From: Streptomyces sp. ITFR-16
GTDB lineage: Bacteria; Actinomycetota; Actinomycetes; Streptomycetales; Streptomycetaceae
Length of the DNA: 64,000 nt
Direction of reading: 5' to 3'
Assembly (NCBI RefSeq): GCF_031844705.1
Contig: NZ_CP134610.1
Location: 1-64,000, forward strand
Program-made: the position numbers and the translations under genes
The notes under the pieces: model-generated
Databases searched by the model: none
Told to the model about the DNA's origin: nothing
What the model saw: only the letters and a program-made list of their open reading frames with translations
Part shown: piece after piece, positions 46,584-55,900 of the stretch
How positions within the stretch are numbered: position 1 is the first letter of the stretch
Layout of the letters: each line of letters begins with the position of its first letter

Positions 46584-47602
46584 GCCGAGACCACCCCGGG
46601 CAGCTTGGGGTAAGCGCTGGCCTGCCAGACGGCCTGTCGTCCGGTGACGTAGCGGGTGAATCGCTCCAGGCCGATGCCGAAGCCGGAACTCGCGGGTATT
46701 CCCCGGCGAGCCAGGTCCAGGTACCAGCCGTACTTGGCGGGGTTCTCGCCGGTCTCCCGCATGCGGGTGACGAGGCTGGCGTAGTCGTGCTCGCGCTCGC
46801 TGCCGCTGGCCAGCTCACCGTAGCCTTCGGGGGCGATGAGGTCGAAATTCCGCAGGATGCCGGGCTGTCCGGTGTCCTCCTTGTCGTAGAAGCCGCGTGA
46901 GCCCTTGGGGTAGTCGGTGATGAAGAAGGGACTTTCGGCACGGGCAGAAGCGATCTCCTCGCCCTGCCAGTCGATCTCGGCGGCCGGGTCCTGCGGGTGG
47001 CCCAGGTCGATCAGCTCTGTGGTGGCCTGCCGGTGGCCGACGCGGCCGAAGGACGCGGCGACGGCCGTCCTCAGGGCGTCTGTGTCCCGGCCGAGCAGAT
47101 CGAGGTCGCCCGGCAGGCCGGCCAGAACGTCGGCGACGACATGGGTGACGAGGTGCTCGGCGAGGTCCATCGCGTCCTCGCGGCGGGCATCGCGGATCTC
47201 GACATCGATCTGATGGAACTCGGCGAGGTGGCGGTGGGTGACCGCCGTCTCCAGCGGCTCCAGGCGGACGTTCGGCGCGATGTAGAAGATCTTGTCGAAG
47301 GCGAGCAGAGACGCCTGTTTGTACAGAATCGCGCTCGTCATCATCTTGTACTTGTGGCCGTAGAAGTCGACGTCCACTTGCTTCGACCCACGGATGCCGG
47401 GGTCGGTGACCGGGCCGATGATCGGCGGCAGCAGTTCCTGGAAGCCGTGGGCCGTCAGGAATGCCCGGGCAGCGGTGAGCATGCGGCTCTGCACGCGCAG
47501 GGTGGCCCGGGTCAGCGGGTCGGTGAGGTGTGCGTCGGGAGAGGAAGGGAAGGGCAACGGTGCCTCGTCCACGACCTCGGCAATGTTGACGGTCACAGTC
47601 AT
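46580..47602 (-). CDS. Asparagine synthetase A-like protein of the class II aaRS fold
   Basis: 340 residues. The class II aminoacyl-tRNA-synthetase core is present: motif 2 APNVRLEPLETAVTHRHLAEF and motif 3 GFGIGLERFTRYVTG. The N-terminal OB-fold that binds tRNA in AspRS/AsnRS is missing. This fits the archaeal-type asparagine synthetase A, an AspRS paralogue that amidates aspartate with ammonia and ATP. As the gene follows the two methylaspartate mutase genes (four-base overlap), amidation of 3-methylaspartate to 3-methylasparagine is an attractive inference. Adenylation of the amino acid for another transfer is the alternative. Confidence 0.82.
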   Translation of the reverse strand: MTVTVNIAEVVDEAPLPFPSSPDAHLTDPLTRATLRVQSRMLTAARAFLTAHGFQELLPPIIGPVTDPGIRGSKQVDVDFYGHKYKMMTSAILYKQASLLAFDKIFYIAPNVRLEPLETAVTHRHLAEFHQIDVEIRDARREDAMDLAEHLVTHVVADVLAGLPGDLDLLGRDTDALRTAVAASFGRVGHRQATTELIDLGHPQDPAAEIDWQGEEIASARAESPFFITDYPKGSRGFYDKEDTGQPGILRNFDLIAPEGYGELASGSEREHDYASLVTRMRETGENPAKYGWYLDLARRGIPASSGFGIGLERFTRYVTGRQAVWQASAYPKLPGVVSA

Positions 47603-48888
47603 ACCTCCTGAAGGAGCGGAACGGCGGGGGTGCGGTCGTCGTGGTGGGAGTGGTCGTCGTAGCGGCGCTGAACGAAGGTCAGCGCGTCGTGGAGTCCGGC
47701 CGCGGTGAGTCGGGCACCGCGCAGGCCGGTGACCCGCCCGATGGGCATGGCACCGATGTCCGACCAGGTCAGCCTGCCTGTTTCATCGATATGACTGCGA
47801 GATCGGCCCGCGTTGTCGGGGTGCAGGCAGAAGGGAACGTCGAGGTATCCGCGCTCGAAGGCCTTGAGCAGCGCGGTGCCGAGGTCGGCGTCCAGATCGA
47901 GGACGGCGTCCACGAGGGCCCTGGCCTCCACGTACACGGGGTTGTCCGCCGGGTCGTCGGCCCCGTCGGCCCCCTCAGCGGCGCGGGCCGCCGCGAGGGC
48001 CGCGATACGCAGGGCGCGGACGTTCTCGGCGACGGTGGGGATGCGGTGCGCTTCCGCGGCCGTCTTGACAATCAGTCGCTGAGCGCCTGCCGTGACCGCC
48101 AGCGCCGCGGAGTCTTCCAGGAGGGTGTGGGCGCCGCGGGTGGAGCGGGGGTAGACCCCCATGTAGGTGTACACCACGATGTGCCAGTCGGTCTCCGGCA
48201 GAAGGTCGGCAGCCAGCCGGCGAAGTGCGCGTACCGCCTGCTGGTCTTGCGTGGCACTGGTCTGCTGGGCATAGCTCAGCGATATGGAGCGCAGTCCTGC
48301 CCGGTGGAAGAACACACCCTCCAGGGCACTGATCGCCACGAGCAGACCTGGCGGACACAGCTGGCCCAGCATGCAGCCGCCGAAACTCTCCAGGTGCGGT
48401 TCGGCGCCTTCGGCGCGCAGGGCTGCCAGCTGCTCGCAGGTCTCCTGCCAGTTGCGGACGGAGTCGACGAGTGGGGTACGGCCGTAGGGCAGGCAGTATG
48501 AGATGGGGCCGCCCTCGGTCGCGGTGAGGCCGAGCCGGGCGAGCGCGGCGACGATCCGCTGCGGGCGCGCCGAACCATGCCGGACCTGGACCGGGAAACG
48601 TGCCTCCTCGATTCCGTCGAGCACCCAGCGCGAGGTGCCGGGGCTGTAGGAGGTGATGGGGTATCCGTTGAGCGGGACCCCCCGGCCCAGGGCGCGGACC
48701 GCGGATGGTTCGTCACCGACCCGGGTGTAGCTGTCGATGGTGAGGGTACCCGCGACCGCATCGGTGGCAGCCTTGGTGGCCTTCAGCCCGGCTCGCATTC
48801 TGGCGGGCTCGGAGAACCCCATGCGAGGCTGGACCACGAGGGCGCCCCGGGCCCGGGCGGCGGCCACGAACCTTCCGAAGGACGTCAC
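47599..48888 (-). CDS. glmE: Methylaspartate (glutamate) mutase, epsilon subunit
   Basis: 429 residues of the glutamate mutase E family, the catalytic TIM-barrel component of the cobalamin-dependent enzyme that interconverts L-glutamate and (2S,3S)-3-methylaspartate. Visible features are LVVQPRMGFSEPARM near the start, YPITSYSPGTSRWVLDGI with the conserved Arg, HLESFGGCMLGQLCPP and WHIVVYTYMGVYP. It is shorter than clostridial GlmE (about 480 aa), as usual in actinobacterial antibiotic clusters. It overlaps the S subunit by four bases. The reaction provides 3-methylaspartate for a peptide, as known in friulimicin-type clusters. A reactivating GlmL protein is not encoded nearby. Confidence 0.9.
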   Translation of the reverse strand: MTSFGRFVAAARARGALVVQPRMGFSEPARMRAGLKATKAATDAVAGTLTIDSYTRVGDEPSAVRALGRGVPLNGYPITSYSPGTSRWVLDGIEEARFPVQVRHGSARPQRIVAALARLGLTATEGGPISYCLPYGRTPLVDSVRNWQETCEQLAALRAEGAEPHLESFGGCMLGQLCPPGLLVAISALEGVFFHRAGLRSISLSYAQQTSATQDQQAVRALRRLAADLLPETDWHIVVYTYMGVYPRSTRGAHTLLEDSAALAVTAGAQRLIVKTAAEAHRIPTVAENVRALRIAALAAARAAEGADGADDPADNPVYVEARALVDAVLDLDADLGTALLKAFERGYLDVPFCLHPDNAGRSRSHIDETGRLTWSDIGAMPIGRVTGLRGARLTAAGLHDALTFVQRRYDDHSHHDDRTPAVPLLQEV

Positions 48889-49499
48889 CGTGCCGCCTCT
48901 TCCAACTGAACAGCCGGCGCGAAGGGGGGCACGACTGCCTCCTGCGCGGGTGGGCCGGCCGAAGCGGCCGGTCCTCTGTTCGCGGCCAGGGCGGCGATGA
49001 ACTCCTCGAAGGCGCCGAGGCCCTGGTCCTCCTCGAACACCGCGTTGAACCCGGCCTCGATGAGCCTGCGGCCGCTTCCGGCCCGGCCTTCAGCACCGCG
49101 GACGCCCAGCTTGCCTCCGATGACGGCAGGCAGCCCGGTCAGTTCCCAGCGCGAGCGGATTGTCCGGATCAGATCTTCGGCGTCCTGGAAGCCGTGGCCG
49201 TTCACACTGCTCACGACCAGCAGGTCGGGCTGGAACTTCCCACAGGACTCGATGATCTCGTCCCGGGGAATGCACGGGCCCAGATTGACGACGTGGTGTC
49301 CCAGGTCTTCGATCAGCAGTTGAATGAACACGAGATTCCAGGTGTGGGCATCGGACGGTAGTCCCGTGACCATCACGTCCAGCGGCCCGGATCGATCTCG
49401 GGACGCCACTTCCGCATGCTGCATCATCACTTCGTCCACATCGTGGGGTGCCAAGTGGGAGAAGGAGGTCCTGGACCGCTCTGAACTTCCCTTCTGCAT
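48885..49499 (-). CDS. glmS: Methylaspartate (glutamate) mutase, sigma subunit (B12-binding)
   Basis: 204 residues from ATG at 49499. The B12-binding domain has SDAHTWNLVFIQLLIEDLGH, in which D-x-H supplies the cobalt-ligating His, then LLVVSSVNGHGFQDAED and PAVIGGKLGVRG. The third motif residue is Asn instead of Gly (DxHxxN), a variation I recall from actinobacterial homologues. The C-terminal 30 residues are an Ala/Pro-rich extension. It is the first gene of the long minus-strand unit and is divergent to the small gene at 49677; the 177-base spacer should hold the main promoter of the cluster. Confidence 0.9.
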   Translation of the reverse strand: MQKGSSERSRTSFSHLAPHDVDEVMMQHAEVASRDRSGPLDVMVTGLPSDAHTWNLVFIQLLIEDLGHHVVNLGPCIPRDEIIESCGKFQPDLLVVSSVNGHGFQDAEDLIRTIRSRWELTGLPAVIGGKLGVRGAEGRAGSGRRLIEAGFNAVFEEDQGLGAFEEFIAALAANRGPAASAGPPAQEAVVPPFAPAVQLEEAAR

Positions 49500-49676
49500 C
49501 GATCGTAGGAACGCCGCGAGCAGCTGACCGGCGCCCGGGGCGGCAGCCGGGCGGCAGTTGCCGACGCCGGTCCGCTCGCCTTACACGGGCCGCCCTACAG
49601 TCGGATTCCACCGCCGCGACGCCGGCCGGAGCGGCATCCGGGAGCACATGTCCGAGACACCCTGAGGAGTGGACCC

Positions 49677-49946
49677 ATGTCCCAGATCGCCCCTACCGCG
49701 AAACTGGCCGCGGCCCTGCTCGACGCCATGTCCGAGACCGATCGCCACGAGCCTTTGGGGGAGGCGAAGTTCGCCGTCCTCGAAGCGGCGATCCAGTTGA
49801 TCGACGCCGACCGCCCGGAACTGGCCGACCAGCCGCACCAGCGCACGGAGCTGCTGCGCGAGGCACTCGGCTCGGTGCGGGCCGCCGCGGTGGCCACCGG
49901 AATCGCCGTAACACGCGCCCATGAGGTGTCGCGCGTCCTGGTGTGA
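49677..49946 (+). CDS. Small helical protein of unknown function
   Basis: 89 residues from ATG at 49677 (GAGGAGTG upstream). The sequence is almost completely helical (KLAAALLDAMSETDRHEP and later HQRTELLREALGSVRAAAVA) without Cys, signal or membrane segment. It lies between the glutamate mutase and the MbtH gene, in the direction of the latter, and probably forms an operon with it (132-base gap). I do not recognise the family. A chaperone or accessory protein for the NRPS is possible from context only. Confidence 0.6.
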   Translation: MSQIAPTAKLAAALLDAMSETDRHEPLGEAKFAVLEAAIQLIDADRPELADQPHQRTELLREALGSVRAAAVATGIAVTRAHEVSRVLV

Positions 49947-50078
49947 CCCGCCCGTCGGCCGACGGGCTGCCGCCCAATTGCCGCACAGGCTGCCCGAACC
50001 GGCGCGCGCCGTCTCGTAACGTCGAGACACCGGTGCGGCACCGGATCCCCGTTCCTCGGACTCAGCAGAGGTGAAGCC

Positions 50079-50291
50079 ATGGCTACCAATCCGTTCGACG
50101 ACGCCGACGGTCGTTTTGTCGTCCTGGCCAACGACGAGGGCCAGCACTCGCTCTGGCCCGCCCAGATCCGCCGCCCTGAGGGCTGGCACCTGGTCCGCGA
50201 AGAGGGCAGCAAGCAGGAGTGCTCCGACTATGTGGAGGCCAACTGGACAGACCTGCGCCCCCGCTCGGTGATCACTGCGATGGGCGGCTGA
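50079..50291 (+). CDS. MbtH-like protein
   Basis: 70 residues from ATG at 50079. The family motifs are clear: NPFDDADGRFVVLANDEGQHSLWP with N-x-E-x-Q-x-S-L-W-P and P-x-G-W in RPEGWHLVRE, then YVEANWTDLRPRSV. MbtH proteins bind the A domains of many NRPSs and are needed for their folding or activity. With only one copy in the window, it probably serves all six A domains. The gene is read opposite to the NRPS genes and ends at a 32-bp-stem terminator. Confidence 0.93.
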   Translation: MATNPFDDADGRFVVLANDEGQHSLWPAQIRRPEGWHLVREEGSKQECSDYVEANWTDLRPRSVITAMGG

Positions 50292-50300
50292 CCATAGGGC

Positions 50301-50366
50301 GCACGCGCCGGGGCGGCGTCGTTGCGGGCTCGGACGAGCCCGCAACGACGCCGCCCCGGCGCGTGC
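50301..50366. terminator. Perfect 32-bp-stem bidirectional terminator
   Basis: The segment 50301-50332 is perfectly complementary to 50335-50366, with a 2-base apex. It lies exactly between the convergent MbtH and carbamoyltransferase genes. The unusual length (66 bases, all paired) makes it one of the most stable structures in the window. Confidence 0.9.
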
Positions 50367-50368
50367 TG

Positions 50369-51292
50369 TCAGTGCTCACCGACCACGCACCACTCCAGGA
50401 CAGCCATCGCGGCGGTCATCTTGTGGAAGGCCTGACGCCAGGCGAGGCTGTGTTCGCCGTCAAGCACCTCGTCGGAGACCTCCTGGCCACGGACGGCCGG
50501 CAGATCGTGCAGGAAGACCGTGTCCGGGCCGCTGTAGCGCTCGAAGAACTCCCGGTCGATACCGAACCCCTCAAAGGACGAAAGCCAGTTCGGGTCGGCC
50601 TTCGGCACGCCCATGGTCTGCCAGCGGCTCGTGTAGACCGCGTCGACAGGGCCCTCGACCGAGGCCGGGTCGGTCACCCGGGTCACCAGGTGCTGTCCAC
50701 CACTCAGCTTGTCGACCAGATCCATGGAGTCCTGGGGCACCTCGTACCCCTCGGGCGACAGCAGCGTCACCCGCAGTCCGGGGGTGAGCGCACCTGCCAG
50801 CGCGAGGGCGGCCCCGGAGCTGTTGCCCTCGCCGACAACGAGGATGTGGCGCCCGGCGAGCTCGCCGAACCGCTCGGCGAGCGTGGCCAGGTCCGCGATG
50901 GCCTGGGTGGGGTGCTCGTCGAGGCTGAGAGCGTTGACGACCGCGAGGTCCCGGCTGCTGCCGAGGCGGCGCATCTCCGCCACATCGCCGTTGGTACGGA
51001 CGACGAGAGCGTCGAGGTACTGCCCGAGGACGCGGCTGGTGTCCTCCACGGTCTCCCCCGTCGTCAGCTGGAGCTCGTCGGGACCGAAGGTGATGACATC
51101 GGCACCGAGCCGGGTGGCGCCACTCCAGAACGATGTGCGGGTCCGAGTGGAGGACTTGCGGAAGTAGATGCCGACCTGGCGTCCCGTCAGTGGCCGGTCG
51201 GCAACCTCACCGGTGCCGAACTCGACGGCGCGGGCGACGATGCGGGCGAGCTGCTCAGGCGTGAGGTCGGCGAGCGAGATCAGGTTGCGCAT
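50369..51292 (-). CDS. Ornithine/aspartate-carbamoyltransferase-family enzyme, probable diamino-acid carbamoyltransferase
   Basis: 307 residues from ATG at 51292. The carbamoyl-phosphate motif FRKSSTRTRTSFW near residue 46 and LDEHPTQAIADLATL near 126 are intact. The amino-acid-side motifs differ from ornithine transcarbamylase: HDLPAVRGQEVSDEV replaces HCLP, and YTSRWQTMG replaces the usual D-x-W-x-S-M-G. This indicates another amine acceptor. Related enzymes in viomycin-type clusters make ureido amino acids from diaminopropionate residues. Here carbamoylation of the 2,3-diaminobutyrate, or of the finished peptide, is the natural inference. It is at the upstream border of the cluster, convergent to MbtH and in the same direction as the regulator gene behind it. 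Confidence 0.85.
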   Translation of the reverse strand: MRNLISLADLTPEQLARIVARAVEFGTGEVADRPLTGRQVGIYFRKSSTRTRTSFWSGATRLGADVITFGPDELQLTTGETVEDTSRVLGQYLDALVVRTNGDVAEMRRLGSSRDLAVVNALSLDEHPTQAIADLATLAERFGELAGRHILVVGEGNSSGAALALAGALTPGLRVTLLSPEGYEVPQDSMDLVDKLSGGQHLVTRVTDPASVEGPVDAVYTSRWQTMGVPKADPNWLSSFEGFGIDREFFERYSGPDTVFLHDLPAVRGQEVSDEVLDGEHSLAWRQAFHKMTAAMAVLEWCVVGEH

Positions 51293-51392
51293 GGCGAGAA
51301 TGCCTTTCTGCGAAGAGCGGGAATGAGCGGGAGGAGAGCAAAGAGCAAAAGAGCAGAGGAGGAGGCGCGCGGGGGCACGAGGGCGGGAGCTT

Positions 51393-52754
51393 TCAGGAGA
51401 CCAGCGTCGGGGACCGTACGAGGAGGGCCGTGCGCTCGGCGGCGGGCCGCCGCACGAGGTGGAGCACACCGAACCGCGGAGTTCCGTCCTCACCACCGGG
51501 CAACCGCCGCACCAGCCCACGCAGCATCAGAGCGTGCACGTCTCGTACGACGGCTGCCGGAGAGGCAGAGAGTTCGGCGGCCGCCTCATCTGCGCTCCAC
51601 CCGTCGGCCAGCACACTCAAGCCGGTCAGAAGGGCGGCCGGGCCGTCGTCCAAGGCGGCGACGGCCGCACTGAGCTGCGCGGCGAATCCGTCACCCGCCT
51701 CGGTGCCTGAAGCGGTCACATCGTCCACGACGTCCAGCGGCACGGTCCGGGCTGTCTTCAGCAGCTCTGCGGGTGAGCGCAGCAGGAGCCAGGAGGCCGC
51801 AGCCTCCATGGCTCTGGGGACCCCGTCAAGGGCGCGGCTGATTTCGGCTGCCGTCCGCACCAGGGAGTCGCTCGGCAGCAGGTCGGGACGCATATGACTG
51901 ACGTGCGACAGCATCAGCTCGACGGCCGGCTGCCCAGCGGTCAGGGAGTCGCCCGGCAGAGAACCGCCGGCGGCTTCGGCCCCTGCTGGGGCGGGCACGG
52001 GGAGTGGGCCGAGCGGCAACAGCCTGCTGCCCGGGGTGCGGTGTGGTTCCCGCGTCGTGATCAGCACCTTGAGGCGGTCGCAGGCGTGGAGCAGTTCAAG
52101 GAGCGGGGCCGCGAGTCGGGACGCGCCGTCGTGGCCGTCGAGCACCAGAAGGGTTACCCGGCCGCCTATTACGGAGGAGAGCTCTTCCAGACCGGGGCCG
52201 CCTCGGGCGACCGAACGCGCCCAGCCCCCCAGCGTGGACCTCGGGCTGCGGAGCGCCGCTGGAGGCGCGTCCTCGTTCATGTCCACCCAGACAACCGGCG
52301 TCCGGTCGCGGCTGTGCAGTGCCAGAGCCGCCTCCTGGGCCAACCTGGTCTTGCCGACCCCGGCCAGACCCACCACACTGAACAGCCGCTCGTGCTCCGT
52401 GGCCAGCAGGGCAGTCAGCGCCCGCAGCTCCTCGGCGCGTCCTATCAGTCGGCGCAGCGGCCTGGGCGGCGGGGCGAGTTCGGCTCCGTACGTCTCGCGC
52501 ATGACTGTGCCGGCCTCGGCGCCTTCCACCGCGAGCTCCAGAGCGGCGCGGCGGGCGTCGCTCAAGTGCATGGCACCGGCGAGCAGCCGGAGCGTCGCGC
52601 GTCGCGGGTGCAGCACCCGCCCCTGTTCCAGGTCTCTGATGGCACGCACACTGACGGTGGACAGACCAGCCAGCTGCTCCTGGGTGAGCCCGGACCACTG
52701 CCGTGCGGCGCGCAGCTGTTCGGCGAGTCCGTCCGGCGACGCCTGCTCGGTCAT
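51393..52754 (-). CDS. HTH (XRE-type) regulator with NB-ARC-like ATPase domain
   Basis: 453 residues; ATG at 52754 with AAGGAG upstream. Residues 8-65 are a Cro/C1-type HTH (LRAARQWSGLTQEQLAGLST and AIRDLEQG). Residues about 110-330 are a STAND/NB-ARC-like ATPase with Walker A VVGLAGVGKTRLAQEAALAL and Walker B VTLLVLDGHDG. A winged-helix-like C-terminal part follows. This is the architecture of Streptomyces regulators related to AfsR but with another DNA-binding domain. It lies between the carbamoyltransferase and, divergent to it, the SARP gene; the 186-base region between would allow mutual control. It is likely a cluster-situated regulator. Confidence 0.85.
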   Translation of the reverse strand: MTEQASPDGLAEQLRAARQWSGLTQEQLAGLSTVSVRAIRDLEQGRVLHPRRATLRLLAGAMHLSDARRAALELAVEGAEAGTVMRETYGAELAPPPRPLRRLIGRAEELRALTALLATEHERLFSVVGLAGVGKTRLAQEAALALHSRDRTPVVWVDMNEDAPPAALRSPRSTLGGWARSVARGGPGLEELSSVIGGRVTLLVLDGHDGASRLAAPLLELLHACDRLKVLITTREPHRTPGSRLLPLGPLPVPAPAGAEAAGGSLPGDSLTAGQPAVELMLSHVSHMRPDLLPSDSLVRTAAEISRALDGVPRAMEAAASWLLLRSPAELLKTARTVPLDVVDDVTASGTEAGDGFAAQLSAAVAALDDGPAALLTGLSVLADGWSADEAAAELSASPAAVVRDVHALMLRGLVRRLPGGEDGTPRFGVLHLVRRPAAERTALLVRSPTLVS

Positions 52755-52940
52755 GACCAATCTCCTTGGATGCGTGGTGGCCTCGGTGCGAGGGCCGCGA
52801 AGGAGTCGGCCTCGTGGTGCACACAGTGGCCGTGGCGCATACCGTTCCCCTACCGGCTCGTTCCCGAGCGCCACGGGACGAGCTAAGATCCAAAATCACC
52901 GTCGCCGTCAGGGTGGACGAGTGGCCTGGGGGAGGAGGCG

Positions 52941-55900
52941 ATGACCGCTGCCGAGATCGGATCGCTGCGTTTCAACGTGCTGGGTCCCTTGGAGGGATGG
53001 TCGGGCGGTTCACGGCTGCGGCTGGGGGGACTGATCCAGGAACGGGTGCTCGGCACTCTGCTTCTGGAGCCCGGACGAGTGCTGCCGATCGGCCGTCTCG
53101 TGGAGTCGGCTTGGACAGAGGACCCGCCGGCGACCGCTTCCCACCAGGTACGCAAGGCGGTCGCCGATCTTCGACGGCGCATCCCCGCAGGCAGCGACGT
53201 CATCGTTACGGACGGCCCTGGCTATCGGGTGGTGCTGGGATCCGAGCAGCTCGACTTGACGGAGTTCAGCGCCCTGGTGCTGGCCGCCCGCGACGCACCG
53301 GCCGAGGGCCGCGCGATCGACGCGGTCGAGGCGCTGCGCCGGGCGCTCGGACTGTGGCGTGGACCGATCCTCGCGGGTGCCGGAGGCTCCGTGATCGAGG
53401 CGGCAGCCACTGTTTTCGAGGAACGTCGGCTCACTGCGGCTGAACAGTTCTTCGAACTGCGTCTTGGCCTGGGCGAGTCCACCGAGCTCGTCGTTGATCT
53501 GCGAGACCTGGTACAGGCCCATCCACTGCACGAGTCGCTTCGCGCTCAGCTGATGCTGGCCCTCTACCGCTCCGGACGCCAGGCCGAGGCGCTGGAGGAA
53601 TACAGCCGGGTTCGCGAACTCCTGGTAGAGGAGCTGGGAGTCGACCCGGGGCCGCGCCTGGCCAAGGTGTACGAGGGGATCCTGCGCGACAGTCCGGAGC
53701 TGGCCGTACCCGCTCCCGCCACCGGCCCGGCCCCGTTCCCCCGCCCGGACCGGGCCTCGCCGGAGGCTCCGTGCACCCTGCCCTACGACCTGGCGGACTT
53801 CACCGGACGTGTCGCCGAACTGCAGGAACTACTGGACTCCGCGAGCCTGGACTACGCGCGTCATTCGCGCATTGTGGCCCTGGACGGCATGGGCGGAAGC
53901 GGGAAGACTTCCCTGGCAGTGCACGCGGCGCACACTCTGGCGGGCGACTTCCCCGACGGCCAGCTCTACATCGACCTGCGCGGATACACCCCGGGGGAGC
54001 AACCGGTGACCGCGAGCGGCGCGCTCGACAGCCTGCTGCGCGCGCTGGGCGTGCCGGGCGCCCGCATCCCCGAGGACGCCGCAGGGCGCACAGCCCTGTG
54101 GCGGTCGGCCGTCGCGGGGAAGAGGCTGCTGCTGCTCCTCGACAACGCGGCGGACGCGGACAGTGTCCGGCCGTTGCTGCCGACATCGCCCGGCTGCCTG
54201 GTGCTGGTCACCAGCCGTGCGCGGCTGATGGACCTCGACTCGGCACAGTGGATTTCGATCGATGTGATGTCGCCGGCGGAATGTGCGGCGCTGATCGCCG
54301 AGACTCTGGGCGAACACCGGTATGCGGCGGAGCCCGAGTCGGCAGCCGAGCTGGCCAGGCTCTGCGGGCACCTGCCACTGGCCCTGCGTATCGCCACCGC
54401 CCGGCTGCGCAACCGGCCCCGCTGGACACTGCGGTACCTGGCAGACCGGCTGCGCGACGAGACACGCAGACTGGACGAGCTGAGTTCAGGCCAGCGCAGC
54501 GTCGCGGCCACCCTGCGGCTGTCGTACCAAGCCCTACCGCAGGACTGCCGTACGGCGTTTCGCAGTGTGGCCCTGCATCCCGGCGGTGACCTTGACGTGC
54601 ATGCGGCCGCCGCTCTCCTCGACACGGACCCGATGGACGCCGAAGGCATCCTCGAACTTCTCCTGGACGTGCATCTGCTCCAGCAGCCGGAGATCGGTCT
54701 CTACACCCTTCACGACCTGGTCCGCAGCTTCGCGCAGAGCCTGCGGACTCCGGCGACGGACTCCGCCGACGAAGACGCGACCCGCAGGCTGCTCGACTAC
54801 TACCTGGCGGTGACGGAGTCGGCCTGCCAGGTAATGTTCCCGGGCCGACGCCACCTCCCCACCGGGGTGGCGGAGGTGGAGGACACCGAGGCATGGGCGT
54901 CCCGCCTGCCATGGTTCGCGGACAGCGGGCAGGCCGGGCAGTGGTTCGCGCGGGAGCAGGGAGCACTGCTCGGCGCGGTCGGCCTGGCGGACCGCGCCGG
55001 ACACGACCGCCACACGGTGTTCCTCGTCCGCAACCTCGCCTTCCAGCTCAGTGCGCGTGGCCAGCTGGAGGAGTTCCGCTCGATGGGCCTTGTGGCGGTG
55101 GCCGCCGCGCGCCGTCTCGGCGAACTTCCCCTGGTCGGCGTCAGCCTGTCGAACCTGGGTGTCGCCTGTTGGAAACTGGGCCGCTTCGCCGAGGGCATTG
55201 AGGTCGCCACGGAGGGCCGGGATGTCGCCGAACGCCTCGGAGACGTGCAGACGCTGGCCCACAGCGAAAGCACCCTTGGCCAGCTCAACAGTCTGCTCGG
55301 CCGGTTTCCGCAGGCACTGGCCCATCTGGAAAAGGCGATCGGGCTCCAGCGCGAGCTGGGCGCCAGCCGGGCTGAGGCCGAGAGCCTGACTCTCCTCAGC
55401 ACGCTCTACGAACAGTGGGGTCGGCATGAGGAGGCTGCGTCGGCGGCCCGTCGCGCGATCAGTCTCTGCGACGAACTCGGTCGGCATAAAAACAAGTTGG
55501 TAGCCCTCACCGACCTGGCTTTCGCTCATGCGTGCCTCGGTGACGACGAGGCTGCGAACATCTGCCTCAACCAGGCGCGCGAACTGTGCGCCGAAGACAG
55601 TGACCCGGGCCAGGTGGCGCTCACGTTCGCTCTCTTGGCGGAGGTGACCCACCGGCTGAATCGGCCCGAGCAGGCCATGCAATACGCAGACCTCGCCATT
55701 GAAACCATAGGACCAAACGTTTCTCTGCTCCGCAGAGCGAAGGTCGAGAACACGGTCGGCCGCTACTTGTTCAAACGCAAGGAGTACGCGGCCGCCCTCA
55801 GCCTTCACGAGCGGGCCCACAAGGCGGCGCATTCCCTGGACTTCCGTATCGAGGTCGCCTATGCCTTCTCCGGCATGGCCCGGTCCCAGGCCGCCCTCGG

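Noticed and set aside
46580..47602. Aspartyl- or asparaginyl-tRNA synthetase
   Set aside because: The class II core is present but the N-terminal anticodon-binding OB domain is missing, and the context is biosynthetic.
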